The notes under the pieces are model-generated. The model ran no database searches. It was not told where the DNA came from and worked only from the letters and a program-made list of their open reading frames with translations. A stretch of DNA of 40,127 nt from Gammaproteobacteria bacterium (lineage in GTDB: Bacteria; Pseudomonadota; Gammaproteobacteria; GRL18). Of this stretch, positions 1 to 8,031 are shown one piece after another. Numbering within the stretch: position 1 is the stretch's first letter; every line of letters begins with the position of its first letter. The stretch covers positions 1 through 40,127 of the forward strand of contig JALSUJ010000166.1 of assembly GCA_027071355.1 (NCBI GenBank), in the 5' to 3' direction. Made by a program: the position numbers and the translations under genes.

Positions 1-34
1 AATTATAACAATGTTTTTTCTTATTGTTATAATT
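1..34. repeat. 12-bp inverted repeat at window edge
   Basis: Positions 1-12 and 23-34 are perfect reverse complements (AATTATAACAAT and ATTGTTATAATT) around a T-rich 10-base loop. No T-run follows on either side, so it is a weak terminator candidate. It could be an operator or promoter-overlapping palindrome for a gene to the left or for the SYLF gene at 190. The role is unknown. Confidence 0.4.
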
Positions 35-166
35 CGCATCATTTTGCTCTCTTATTTTTGATCTCTTATATAGTTTTAAATAAATAATTTGTTCAAAATA
101 CTATAGCATATTAAGATTAATTATTTTACTCGTGTTATATTTAAAAATTGTATACGACTTATTAAA

Positions 167-196
167 AATGAGAAAAGAATGAGAAAAGAATGAAAG
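167..196 (+). promoter_or_regulatory. Tandem repeat with two overlapping minicistrons before the SYLF gene
   Basis: The 11-mer AATGAGAAAAG occurs at 167-177 and 178-188, followed by a partial copy at 189-196. Each full copy supplies an ATG and an A/G-rich ribosome-binding stretch. The ATG at 168 reads Met-Arg-Lys-Glu-stop, with its TGA at 180-182 overlapping the ATG at 179. The second ATG reads the same four codons, and its TGA at 191-193 overlaps the gene's ATG at 190. This is seen directly; any role in translational coupling is inference. Confidence 0.5.
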
Positions 197-849
197 TAAT
201 GTTTAAAATACTATTATCAGGCTTATACCTTAGCGCCTGTCTGCCTGCCCTGACAATGGCCAGCGATGATTTTATTACGGATCAAAGAAGTGATTTTGAT
301 ACCCTGTCTCAGGAAGATATTATCGAAACCCGTAAACACCTTTTAAGCATGTCTGATGACACCCTTAAAGAATTATATCAGAAGTACCCTGATCTAAAGC
401 AGAAAATTGACAGTGCATATGGCTATGGGGTTTTTGAAGGACAGGCTGTCAATCTCATTCTATATGTTGCTGGAAACGGTCTGGGAGTGGTTTATGATAA
501 TAAAACGAAAACCCCCATCTTTATGAATGCCGTAAGAGCGGGTACCGGTCCTGGTGTAGGATACAAATCCATGCATGGTATTCTAATTTTTGACAATAAA
601 ACCGTTTTTGATCAGTTTACCAATATTGGTTTGCAGATGAGTGCATCAGGTGATGCCATGTTAAAAGTAGCGGGTAAAGGAGCTGGTGATGGTAAAGCTA
701 TATCATTGATCCCCGGCGTAACCATGTACCAGATGGTGAATAACGGCCTGGTTTTACAGGCCAACTGGGGAGCCACCGAATTTCTTAAAGATCCAAATCT
801 GAACACTATTAATGAACCCGCTAATACTCAGGAAAAAACAGAAAAGTAA
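190..849 (+). CDS. SYLF (Ysc84-like) domain envelope protein
   Basis: This 219-residue exported protein resembles the SYLF/DUF500 (Ysc84) family, which binds lipids in eukaryotes; bacterial members are poorly characterised envelope proteins. The start has a positive n-region and a hydrophobic stretch. LSAC at residues 14-17 fits a lipobox, although cleavage after TMA near residue 24 is also possible. Family-like features are YGYGVFEG near residue 77, the glycine-rich AGNGLGVVYD near 93, and a C-terminal GKGAGDGKAISLIPGVTMYQ stretch. The start at 190 is set by overlapping minicistrons; an in-frame ATG at 199 is an alternative. It converges on the DUF389 gene with about 105 bases between. Family assignment is from memory of the pattern. 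Confidence 0.65.
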   Translation: MKVMFKILLSGLYLSACLPALTMASDDFITDQRSDFDTLSQEDIIETRKHLLSMSDDTLKELYQKYPDLKQKIDSAYGYGVFEGQAVNLILYVAGNGLGVVYDNKTKTPIFMNAVRAGTGPGVGYKSMHGILIFDNKTVFDQFTNIGLQMSASGDAMLKVAGKGAGDGKAISLIPGVTMYQMVNNGLVLQANWGATEFLKDPNLNTINEPANTQEKTEK

Positions 850-954
850 CAGGCTCCGAAAAGGATAACAACAGCTCAGGAGTATGGGCAGGATGACCAT
901 GCTCCCAGGATAAATTATGACAGACAATTCGGTCTGAGTAGTCAGGAACTGGCT

Positions 955-2883
955 TTATAAAAGATATTTTACTGTTATTCTTAACTGATCCTTACTGCCA
1001 AAACGCTGTTTTATCTTCTGCCTGAGTAATTGTAAATCCTGATACTTCAGGCGTTCTCTTAACACAATAGTAATATTTATAATTCGCTGGTTATGTTTAT
1101 AATCAATGCTAGCACCTTCAATTAAAACACTCTGATTATTTATTATAACCTGCTCATTAGCAAGTGCCTGTGTCAGGTGATATCGCTGCAGGCTGTCATC
1201 ATAAGTTCTGTAAAGCGGGTAGGATAAAATTAATAAAGTGATCACCACAACGGACATACTTTTTTTGCTTTTTACGGTACTGGAAAAGCCCAGAAACTGA
1301 AAGGTAATCGTCGCGGCGAGCATAATACTCACCAGGTTTGTGACAAATAATAATATGGCACCTTCAAACACATAATATTCGCCCCGCCCAATCCCGATTC
1401 CTGCACAGGCTAACGGTGGTACTAACGCCACCGCAATAGCCACACCTGCCAGGTTGCTTAATAACTCCTTATGCGCTTTAGTATAAGCCGCAGCGACTCC
1501 GGAAAATATCGCAATTGCGAGATCAATTAAATTGGGATGAATTCGAGCTCTTATTTCAGCGCTTAAATCCATCTGCGGCATAAATAGAGTCAGTAAAAAA
1601 GATGCCAGTAAAGCCAGACTGATACCTAAAAAAAGCTTTTTTACGGACTGATAAAACAGCCTGTCTTCCCCTCTGAGCAAACCCATAGAACAGGAAAGAA
1701 TAGGCGACATCAGAGGTGCCAGCAGCATCGCTCCAATAATTACTGCTGAGCTATCTGCATACAGGCCTAAACTGGCCAATAAAGTACTTAATAGCATTAA
1801 AATAACATACAGAGAATTACTATGAGCATCTTCACGTAGCTGCAAAAACAATTCTTTAAAACGTTCTTCTGATGCCACTGAAAAAAATGGGATTTTTTTC
1901 TCATAATATTTTCCCGACTCTTTTTCATCGGGCAAATTATCAATACGAATCACTTCTTTTTCTGCAGTAACGGCAGGATTAAGTTCCCAGAATTTCTCTG
2001 CAGCATTAATTTTTACGGCTTTTTTAAGTACTTTAAAATGCAGTGGGAAAGAGGTCGATTTTATATCATCCAGTATTACTTCCGGCAGCTCATTGCCCAG
2101 GGTTTCACACTCCAGTTTTATTTCACTGCTTTGAATATTGGCTACTGCATGGGGTAATCGATTATCCTTAGAGATATGGAAAATCAGTGGGAACAAAAAC
2201 ATAAAATATTCGATTGCTGAAAATGGTGATATAACCATTAGAGATAACATTTCAGATCGCATTGAACTTTTTTGCTGTATGGCATGAGTCAGATGACTGC
2301 CGCGATTCTGATTTACCACAAAAACACCATTGGCAACACTGCTTATTTCTTTTCCATGATGGGTTTCAATACTGATTTTATATTTTGACAATTTGAAAAA
2401 CTGTTTTAAACCCAGAAAGATATTTTTTATAAAAGCAACCGAACTGGCATCCGAATGCCAGGCTTCCAGTAAGGGGATCTCGCCAATGACCGCTTTAAAC
2501 TGATAAATTTTATTATTACAGGACTGCAAATTAACCGAATGAACGTCATTTCTTAAGGCAATTTCAATATTTTCTTCCATCTCATGGGATAACTGGTACG
2601 CCTTACGCAGGATCCGCTGTTCCGCTAAAGGCAAAAATCCCAGACTGCACAGCTGCCCATTTGCACTTTGAGCAATAGCATATTCAAGAACTTTATCAAT
2701 CATTTCCAGTGTACCACTGAGTACAAAATGAGTTGAAAACTCTATATACTCAAGCGGATCAGATAGAAATACGGTCTGTTCTACAGCCAGAATATTACAG
2801 CCATAGCTGTTATTTTTTATTTCATCAATATATTGTTCTGAGTTTTCATCGTAAATAAACAATGCCTGAGACATATAGTCCAT
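955..2883 (-). CDS. DUF389 (TIGR00341-type) membrane protein with degenerate lipid-kinase-like N-domain
   Basis: This 642-residue protein appears to have two parts. Residues about 360-560 hold several membrane segments and the DUF389 signature SSAVIIGAMLLAPLMSPIL near 378-396, followed by a conserved VALVPPLACAGIGIG segment near 485-499. The function of DUF389 is not established. Residues 1-290 read like the diacylglycerol/sphingosine kinase fold: VLSGTLEMIDKVLEYA aligns with the GGDGT loop but lacks GGDG, LGFLPL near 81 matches the LG-PLGT strand, and NGVFVVNQNRGS near 185 resembles the NG-GGG region. Kinase activity is therefore unlikely. The start ATG has AAGG 7-8 bases upstream. Downstream gene context gives no function. 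Confidence 0.75.
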   Translation of the reverse strand: MDYMSQALFIYDENSEQYIDEIKNNSYGCNILAVEQTVFLSDPLEYIEFSTHFVLSGTLEMIDKVLEYAIAQSANGQLCSLGFLPLAEQRILRKAYQLSHEMEENIEIALRNDVHSVNLQSCNNKIYQFKAVIGEIPLLEAWHSDASSVAFIKNIFLGLKQFFKLSKYKISIETHHGKEISSVANGVFVVNQNRGSHLTHAIQQKSSMRSEMLSLMVISPFSAIEYFMFLFPLIFHISKDNRLPHAVANIQSSEIKLECETLGNELPEVILDDIKSTSFPLHFKVLKKAVKINAAEKFWELNPAVTAEKEVIRIDNLPDEKESGKYYEKKIPFFSVASEERFKELFLQLREDAHSNSLYVILMLLSTLLASLGLYADSSAVIIGAMLLAPLMSPILSCSMGLLRGEDRLFYQSVKKLFLGISLALLASFLLTLFMPQMDLSAEIRARIHPNLIDLAIAIFSGVAAAYTKAHKELLSNLAGVAIAVALVPPLACAGIGIGRGEYYVFEGAILLFVTNLVSIMLAATITFQFLGFSSTVKSKKSMSVVVITLLILSYPLYRTYDDSLQRYHLTQALANEQVIINNQSVLIEGASIDYKHNQRIINITIVLRERLKYQDLQLLRQKIKQRFGSKDQLRITVKYLL

Positions 2884-2948
2884 AATATACCTTATTGAAA
2901 TACAAAAATTATGCTGAGTAGTTACAAATTTTATTTATCATAGCACAT

Positions 2949-2981
2949 AAAAAACCAGCAATGAGTTAATCATTGCTGGTT
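2949..2981 (-). terminator. Rho-independent terminator of the flagellin gene
   Basis: A perfect 12-bp stem (2953-2964 with 2970-2981) encloses the 5-base loop GTTAA. Read on the minus strand it ends in six Ts (A-run 2949-2954). It lies about 28 bases past the flagellin stop and before the DUF389 start at 2883, so it should separate the two transcripts. Confidence 0.85.
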
Positions 2982-3008
2982 GAAAATCGGTACATCGGAC
3001 AGAAATAT

Positions 3009-3824
3009 TTAGCCTGTTAATAAACCCAGGATCTGCCTGGAGGAAAAATTTGCCTGAGCATTTAATGCCGTTGCTGCATCTTTTAAAAGTAATTCTTTAT
3101 TACGTTCACTAACGGTTTTAGCATAGTCGGTATCCTGAATCCGACTTTTTGATGCGGCAAGGTTTTGTTCTTTATTGAGCAGATTTCGACCGATGCTTTC
3201 AAAGCGATTCATGGTACCGCCCAGTTCTGCCCGATAATTATTTACCTGAGCCATGGAGCTGTCCAGAGGCTTAAACGCCGCACCGGCTCCGGATTGACTG
3301 GCAATATCCGCAGAGAAAAAACCACTATCGGTTAATTTTGTGAGTAAATCCGCCGTTTTTACGGTGACCTGATCACCCTGATTGGCATCCACCTGAAATT
3401 GTAATTCTGCATTTTGATTTAATAATTTCTGGCCATTAAACTCAGCTGAATTAGAAATTCGTTTAACCTCATCCTGCACCATGGAAAATTCAGTCTGCAA
3501 TGCTGCTCTGTCGGTATCACTAAGACTGCCGTTGGCACTTTGAACCGCCAGCTCTCTGCCGCGCTGCATCAAATCATTAATTTGTGAGCTGTAACCATCG
3601 GATGTCTGAGCCAGAGAAATACCGTCATTAACATTCTGATAAGCCTGATTAGAGCCCAGGATCTGAGCCGCAAAACGTTCTACAATTGCCAGTCCCGCGG
3701 CATTATCTTTGGCACTATTGATTTTTTTGCCTGAAGCCAGGCGTTCGAAAATGCTTTCCAGTCGATTATCCGTCTGATTCAGATAACGCCCAATGGAATT
3801 TGAGCCATTAATGCCAATTCCCAT
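3009..3824 (-). CDS. fliC: Flagellin, short form (D0/D1 only)
   Basis: This is the filament subunit, exported through the flagellar type III apparatus. At 271 residues it is a short flagellin with the conserved coiled D0/D1 ends and almost no variable D2/D3 middle. N-terminal features include LASGKKINSAKDNAAGLAI near residues 29-47 and the long D1 helix to about residue 140. The C-terminal helix ends in NAQANFSSRQILGLL. The ATG follows AGGAG by about 7 bases. It has its own terminator and no flagellar chaperone, cap or hook gene next to it, so it is a monocistronic flagellin away from a main flagellar cluster. I found no convincing sigma-28 promoter. Flagellin identity is very secure; the symbol is by analogy. 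Confidence 0.93.
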   Translation of the reverse strand: MGIGINGSNSIGRYLNQTDNRLESIFERLASGKKINSAKDNAAGLAIVERFAAQILGSNQAYQNVNDGISLAQTSDGYSSQINDLMQRGRELAVQSANGSLSDTDRAALQTEFSMVQDEVKRISNSAEFNGQKLLNQNAELQFQVDANQGDQVTVKTADLLTKLTDSGFFSADIASQSGAGAAFKPLDSSMAQVNNYRAELGGTMNRFESIGRNLLNKEQNLAASKSRIQDTDYAKTVSERNKELLLKDAATALNAQANFSSRQILGLLTG

Positions 3825-3844
3825 AGTCTGCTCCTGTCAATTTA

Positions 3845-3955
3845 TCTTTTGCACCATTTCAGCGTTATTTTCGTACTCAAATGGTCATGTATGTTGCCCA
3901 CGTCGATCTTCTACATTTTGACTTCGTCGATTGCCTTGCCAACGCACGGATTTTT
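3845..3955 (-). other. Coding-like relic or structured leader upstream of flagellin
   Basis: This intergenic stretch is less AT-rich than other gaps here. Read on the minus strand, one frame gives a credible peptide broken by a single TAG (...GKAIDEVKM, stop, KIDVGNIHDHLSTKI...), ending in TAA shortly before the flagellin RBS. ATCGACG occurs twice as a direct repeat about 29 bases apart (near 3902-3908 and 3927-3933). No start codon or RBS supports a live gene. It may be a gene remnant or part of the flagellin 5' leader. Confidence 0.3.
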
Positions 3956-3971
3956 TCCTTTAATTTTATAG

Positions 3972-4316
3972 TTATTCATCAAAACTGCGATAAAAAAAGA
4001 CATATTGCCCCTGATTAAAATCAACTTTTAATTTCGCACCATGATAAATACCATAATCCACATAACCCGGAATAGCGGAATCTGCATGACATTCACTGGA
4101 ATGCTGGGGAGATTCAAAGTCCCGATCCTGGTCAGACCAGGACAATAACATAAAATTTTCCAGTTTTTCCTCGGCTATTTTACCGGCTATCTGCATAGCC
4201 TGCTGATAATCCTTAACCGTTTCATTCAGCTGTCCGGTATCCAGTTCAATTATTTCTATACCACTATAATCGGCCTCAGTTTTAATTTTACAGGCCGGCT
4301 GCTGAAATTCTGTCAT
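3972..4316 (-). CDS. Small conserved protein, possibly AF1514/DUF5619-like
   Basis: This 114-residue soluble protein has no signal peptide or membrane segment. A helical segment (IAGKIAEEKLENFMLLSW, residues 43-60) is followed by a striking polar stretch, DRDFESPQHSSECH, near 64-77. After that comes AIPGYVDYGIYHGAKLKVDF and an aromatic C-terminus. The Asp/His/Cys-rich centre looks conserved and could bind a metal. The whole reminds me of small proteins annotated AF1514 or DUF5619, but this is from memory. AAGGG lies 8 bases before the ATG. It follows the aldehyde dehydrogenase by 14 bases on the same strand, so the two are probably co-transcribed. Function is unknown. Confidence 0.7.
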   Translation of the reverse strand: MTEFQQPACKIKTEADYSGIEIIELDTGQLNETVKDYQQAMQIAGKIAEEKLENFMLLSWSDQDRDFESPQHSSECHADSAIPGYVDYGIYHGAKLKVDFNQGQYVFFYRSFDE

Positions 4317-4330
4317 TTTAATAACCCTTA

Positions 4331-5704
4331 TTAATTTACAACAATCGTTTTAATATTTACAAATTCATACAGGCCAAATTCTCCGATTTCACGGCCATAA
4401 CCTGATTTTTTTATCCCGCCAAAAGGTAATCGGGGATCACTTTTTACAAAACCATTCACCACACAGGTACCGGCATTAATACCATCTCTGGCTATCTGAC
4501 GCCCCTTATCAGGATCCTGAGTAAATACCGCAGCACCCAGACCATAGTCTGTCTGATTGGCCAAAGCAATAGCTTCCTGTTCATTGCTGACCCGGATCAA
4601 TACCGATACCGGACCAAATATTTCTTCTATAAAGGCCGTCATTTCCGGCTTTATACTGGTCAGTACGGTAGCCGGATACCAGGCGCCTGGCTGCTCGGGT
4701 ATATATCCACCCAGCTTAATTTCTGCACCTTCCTCTACACTGCGTAATACCTGTTGATGTAAGGTATCGCGCAGGCTGATTTTAGCCATCGGACCGAATG
4801 AGCTGGCATAATCCAGTGGCTCACCTAATGCATAGGTGTTCATTAAAGCCAGAATTTTGGCTTCAAATTCCTGATAAACCGCATCAACGACAATAAAACG
4901 TTTAGCGGCAATACAGACCTGACCACCATTGAGCATTCTGGAAGCCCCGCAACTGGCAACAGCCGCATCAATATCCGCATCTTCCAGCACTATATAGGGG
5001 TCACTGCCGCCCAGTTCCAGAACCGATTTTTTCAGATTACGTCCGGCTTCCATGGCAACCTGCTGCCCGGCCCGTTCACTACCGGTCAGGGTCACCGCAC
5101 GGACTTCCGGCTGAGCAATGATTGCTGCTGAGCTTGCGGCTCCGGTTAGTAAAGTATTAAACGCTGCATCAGGAAACCCCGCATCCTTAAATAACTGTTC
5201 AATAGCCAGGGCACAGCCAAAAACATTAGAGGCGTGCTTTAAAACCAGGGTATTGCCTGACATCATTATAGGTGCAGCTCCCCTGAAGACCTGCCAGAAT
5301 GGAAAATTCCAGGGCATAATCATAAAAATTACGCCCAGAGGTTTAAAACAGATAAAGCTTTCACTATGCTCTGTTGCTACCGCACGATCCTGAAGATAAC
5401 GGGCAGTGTTTTGTGCATAGTATTCACACACCAGAGCACACTTCTCAATTTCCATTTCCCCCTGACTGACAGGTTTACCCATTTCTTTTGCCATTATGCG
5501 GGCATATTGTGCTTTACGCTGCGTAAGTAAGGCAGCCAGCCTGATAAAATATTCGCCACGCTGCTTAAAACTTAGCTGCTGCCAGTTTTCAAAAGCTCTG
5601 TCCGCCCGTTGAATAACCGGTTTTATTTCAGCCATCCCCCAGTTTGGATACTCTTCCAGGAGTTCACCATTTGCAGGATTAATGCTTTTGATAGTATTTT
5701 TCAT
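4331..5704 (-). CDS. NAD(P)+-dependent aldehyde dehydrogenase, succinate-semialdehyde type
   Basis: This 457-residue ALDH-superfamily enzyme oxidises an aldehyde to an acid with NAD(P)+. The catalytic set is complete: Asn133 in MPWNFPFW, general base Glu230 in LELGGSDP, and nucleophile Cys264 in [17 protein letters not shown] and the C-terminal [13 protein letters not shown] motif are also present. Length and motif wording resemble the Sad/YneI branch of succinate-semialdehyde dehydrogenases, but substrate cannot be read from sequence. It is the first gene of a probable two-gene unit with the small protein at 3972-4316. The gap to the divergent DUF4136 gene is only about 84 bases and must hold both promoters. 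Only a weak AAGAA precedes the ATG. Confidence 0.9.
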   Translation of the reverse strand: MKNTIKSINPANGELLEEYPNWGMAEIKPVIQRADRAFENWQQLSFKQRGEYFIRLAALLTQRKAQYARIMAKEMGKPVSQGEMEIEKCALVCEYYAQNTARYLQDRAVATEHSESFICFKPLGVIFMIMPWNFPFWQVFRGAAPIMMSGNTLVLKHASNVFGCALAIEQLFKDAGFPDAAFNTLLTGAASSAAIIAQPEVRAVTLTGSERAGQQVAMEAGRNLKKSVLELGGSDPYIVLEDADIDAAVASCGASRMLNGGQVCIAAKRFIVVDAVYQEFEAKILALMNTYALGEPLDYASSFGPMAKISLRDTLHQQVLRSVEEGAEIKLGGYIPEQPGAWYPATVLTSIKPEMTAFIEEIFGPVSVLIRVSNEQEAIALANQTDYGLGAAVFTQDPDKGRQIARDGINAGTCVVNGFVKSDPRLPFGGIKKSGYGREIGEFGLYEFVNIKTIVVN

Positions 5705-5788
5705 AGGTTTTTTTTCTTATAATAAATTAATGGTAACAACTCAAATACGGCCTTTTTGCCGCCAAAAACTACAATTTTAGGGATTTTC

Positions 5789-6433
5789 ATGATTTATAAG
5801 ACTTTTTATCGCAGAAAACCTTCGGCTATAGCCCTTATATTTCTGCTTAGTCTGTTATTAAGCGCCTGTTCTTCATCGGGGACCACTGTCAGCAGTCTTA
5901 TTGGCGGACGCATTAAATACGATTATGCCCAGAACTTTGAAAGTATGCAAAAATATGACTTTATGCCTGTTCCGGCAGTCGTTAAAACCAATCCTGATTA
6001 TCAGTTTATTCAAAGTCAGGGTGCTACCCTGGCCATTGAAAACGCCATGGCATCTAAAAAAATCCGCAAAGAACATCATGCTCAGCCTGACTTCTGGGTT
6101 AATTACTATTTTGTCGGCAGCCGTGATATTTCTGTCGGGCAGCTGAATGAACTTTATGGCTATAATCTGGGCCTGTCCTGGGATGATGAATACGGAACCG
6201 GCAAGGGTCTTGCCAACACCAGCCATACTTTCTCTGAAGGTACCTTTATTGTTGATCTGATTTCCAGTGAAGGTAATCGACTGATCTGGCGAGGTTCTGT
6301 ACCCACCAGCATTGATCACGACAATACAGAAGATGAAAATAGAAAATTAGTCAATAAAGCTGTTGATGTCATCCTTGACTCCTTCCCACCGGAAAACTTT
6401 TTTAAATCCTTAAAAGAGGCCGTACCACTGTAA
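5789..6433 (+). CDS. DUF4136 outer-membrane-type lipoprotein
   Basis: This predicted lipoprotein has about 214 residues. I chose the ATG at 5789 over an upstream ATG at 5756 because AGGG lies 6 bases before it and the product then starts with a clean signal sequence. That sequence has basic KTFYRRK, a hydrophobic core and the lipobox LSAC, with Cys27 as the lipidated residue. The mature part matches DUF4136: YDYAQNFESMQKYDF at the front, QPDFWVNYYF in the middle, EGTFIVDLI and LIWRGSV, and a C-terminal amphipathic helix ending ILDSFPP. DUF4136 proteins are widespread proteobacterial lipoproteins of unknown role. It is convergent with cls, with 14 bases between stop codons. Confidence 0.82.
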   Translation: MIYKTFYRRKPSAIALIFLLSLLLSACSSSGTTVSSLIGGRIKYDYAQNFESMQKYDFMPVPAVVKTNPDYQFIQSQGATLAIENAMASKKIRKEHHAQPDFWVNYYFVGSRDISVGQLNELYGYNLGLSWDDEYGTGKGLANTSHTFSEGTFIVDLISSEGNRLIWRGSVPTSIDHDNTEDENRKLVNKAVDVILDSFPPENFFKSLKEAVPL

Positions 6434-6447
6434 AATTCCAGAATTAA

Positions 6448-7902
6448 TTATAGAATTGGGGAAAGTAAATAAAATAAACGGCTGCCGGCACGAAACCAGA
6501 AAGGTTTTGTGTCTATGGTTTCAAGTGCTTCAAGATAACTGCTGGACATATCTTCTTCAAGCATAGTGCAGACTTCATGAGCAAAGTTTTTATCCGCGAC
6601 ATAGGCCGCCACTTCAAAGTTAAGGTAAATTGAGCGATTATCCAGATTGACGGTACCCACACCCGCCAGAACATCATCTACCAGAATAACCTTTTGATGA
6701 CAAAAACCCCTGGTATAACGGTAAATTTTAATATTATAGCCCTGCAATTCTTTGTAATAAGCATAAGAAGCCATATAGACGTAAAAATGATCGTATTTTT
6801 CCGGCAGGATCAAACGCACGTCTACCCCTCTTAAGGCCGCATTTTTCAACGCCTGAATAATTTCTACATCCGGTACAAAATAAGGGGTGGCAATCCACAG
6901 TCGATCTTTAGCATGATTAATTAAGGTACAGAAAAATAATGAACAAACCGGTTTTATATCTGCCGGCCCGGTGTGCAACACCATAATATTCTGCCGGGCA
7001 TTATGTTCTGCGGACTGTATAGACCAGTTCAACTGTGGCACTTCACCGACACTCCAGTACCAGTCTTTGACAAATGCCACCTGGCTGGTCTGAACAGATG
7101 GTCCTTCTAGCATCACATGAGTATCCCGCCAGAAGCCCATAGTTTCATCTTCACCAAGATATTCCCGTCCCAGATTAAGCCCGCCAACAAAGGCTTTTAA
7201 ACCATCCACGACTATAATTTTTCTGTGATTACGAAAATTAATATGCAGATATTTGCGCAATCCTTTATGGCCATTAAAACTACTCACCTGTGCACCGGCC
7301 TGCTTGAGCTCTTTTATATAATGATATGACAGCCGATGTGAGCCAACTTCATCGTATAAAAAATAAACCCGTACACCCTGCTGCATTTTACGGCTTAATA
7401 ATTTCCGAAAAGTTTCCCCTACATGATCATTGTGGATAATATAAAATTGCAATAACACATAATCCTGTGCTTCTTCAATTGCCTGCAGCATTGCCTGATA
7501 GGTTTTCTGACCATTGATTAATAATTTTGCTGAGTTTTGGGAGGTAAAAGGGATAATATTAAGATGCTTAATGGTATTGCTGATATCCTCCAGAGCCTGC
7601 ATATCTTTAACATGATAAGGCTCCATCTGAGACAGAGCAATTTTAGCAATTTCCAGATGCTCCTGTGTGGCTTCATGAAATTTTTCCAGATAACCATAAA
7701 AACGACTACTGCCAAACATCCAGTAAAGAGGCAGTACCACAACCGGCACCGTCACCAGAGTAATGGCCCAGGCAATAGCCGCCTGTGAAGTTCGGGAATT
7801 TAACACCGCATGAAAGGCAAAATAAATACCCGCTGTTTCTATAATAAAATACAGAGTTGCCAGTATATAAAACTGATGCTTAATTAAATTGATTTCAAAC
7901 AT
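6448..7902 (-). CDS. cls: Cardiolipin synthase (phospholipase D family)
   Basis: This enzyme condenses two phosphatidylglycerols into cardiolipin at the inner membrane. Its 484 residues fit bacterial ClsA. Two N-terminal membrane segments span residues about 12-35 and 40-62. Two HKD motifs follow: His226-x-Lys228-x4-Asp233 in HRKIIVVDG and His402-x-Lys404-x4-Asp409 in HQKVILVDD. GGLNLGREYLG and GTVNLDNRSIYLNFE follow the two motifs as expected. The ATG at 7902 is preceded by AAAGGA. It is transcribed divergently from mobA and converges on the DUF4136 gene. No terminator is evident in the 14-base gap. Confidence 0.93.
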   Translation of the reverse strand: MFEINLIKHQFYILATLYFIIETAGIYFAFHAVLNSRTSQAAIAWAITLVTVPVVVLPLYWMFGSSRFYGYLEKFHEATQEHLEIAKIALSQMEPYHVKDMQALEDISNTIKHLNIIPFTSQNSAKLLINGQKTYQAMLQAIEEAQDYVLLQFYIIHNDHVGETFRKLLSRKMQQGVRVYFLYDEVGSHRLSYHYIKELKQAGAQVSSFNGHKGLRKYLHINFRNHRKIIVVDGLKAFVGGLNLGREYLGEDETMGFWRDTHVMLEGPSVQTSQVAFVKDWYWSVGEVPQLNWSIQSAEHNARQNIMVLHTGPADIKPVCSLFFCTLINHAKDRLWIATPYFVPDVEIIQALKNAALRGVDVRLILPEKYDHFYVYMASYAYYKELQGYNIKIYRYTRGFCHQKVILVDDVLAGVGTVNLDNRSIYLNFEVAAYVADKNFAHEVCTMLEEDMSSSYLEALETIDTKPFWFRAGSRLFYLLSPIL

Positions 7903-7933
7903 TATTCCTTTCCAGCTGATTTCAGTTTTCTGT

Positions 7934-7939
7934 TATAAT
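7934..7939 (+). promoter_or_regulatory. Candidate -10 element (TATAAT)
   Basis: A consensus TATAAT sits in the cls-mobA divergent gap, but only weak -35 candidates lie upstream (TTTCCA at 7909-7914). A transcript started here would meet the hairpin terminator at 7965-7988 after about 20-40 bases. Confidence 0.3.
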
Positions 7940-7964
7940 TACAAGTTTAGAGCTAACAAAAAAT

Positions 7965-7988
7965 GAGCCCTCAAAATGGCTCTTTTTT
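7965..7988. terminator. Hairpin with T-run between divergent cls and mobA
   Basis: GAGCC (7965-7969) pairs with GGCTC (7978-7982), followed directly by six Ts; a run of As precedes the left arm, so it could work on both strands. No annotated gene ends here, which makes it an attenuator, the end of a tiny RNA, or an insulator. It overlaps the first codons of the longest possible mobA reading frame and argues for the later mobA start. Confidence 0.6.
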
Positions 7989-8031
7989 CGTTATTCAGGG
8001 CTTTATAGTTTATCAGGCTATCAGTATTTGT

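Noticed and set aside
850-954. Hairpins between the SYLF and DUF389 genes (GGAG.ATGG/CCAT.CTCC and CAGAC/GTCTG)
   Set aside because: Stems are short or mismatched and lack a T-run; not strong enough to call a terminator.
3825-3970. Sigma-28 or sigma-54 promoter for flagellin
   Set aside because: TGGCA and GATAA fragments exist but no correctly spaced full promoter could be found; the best GATAA is too close to the RBS.
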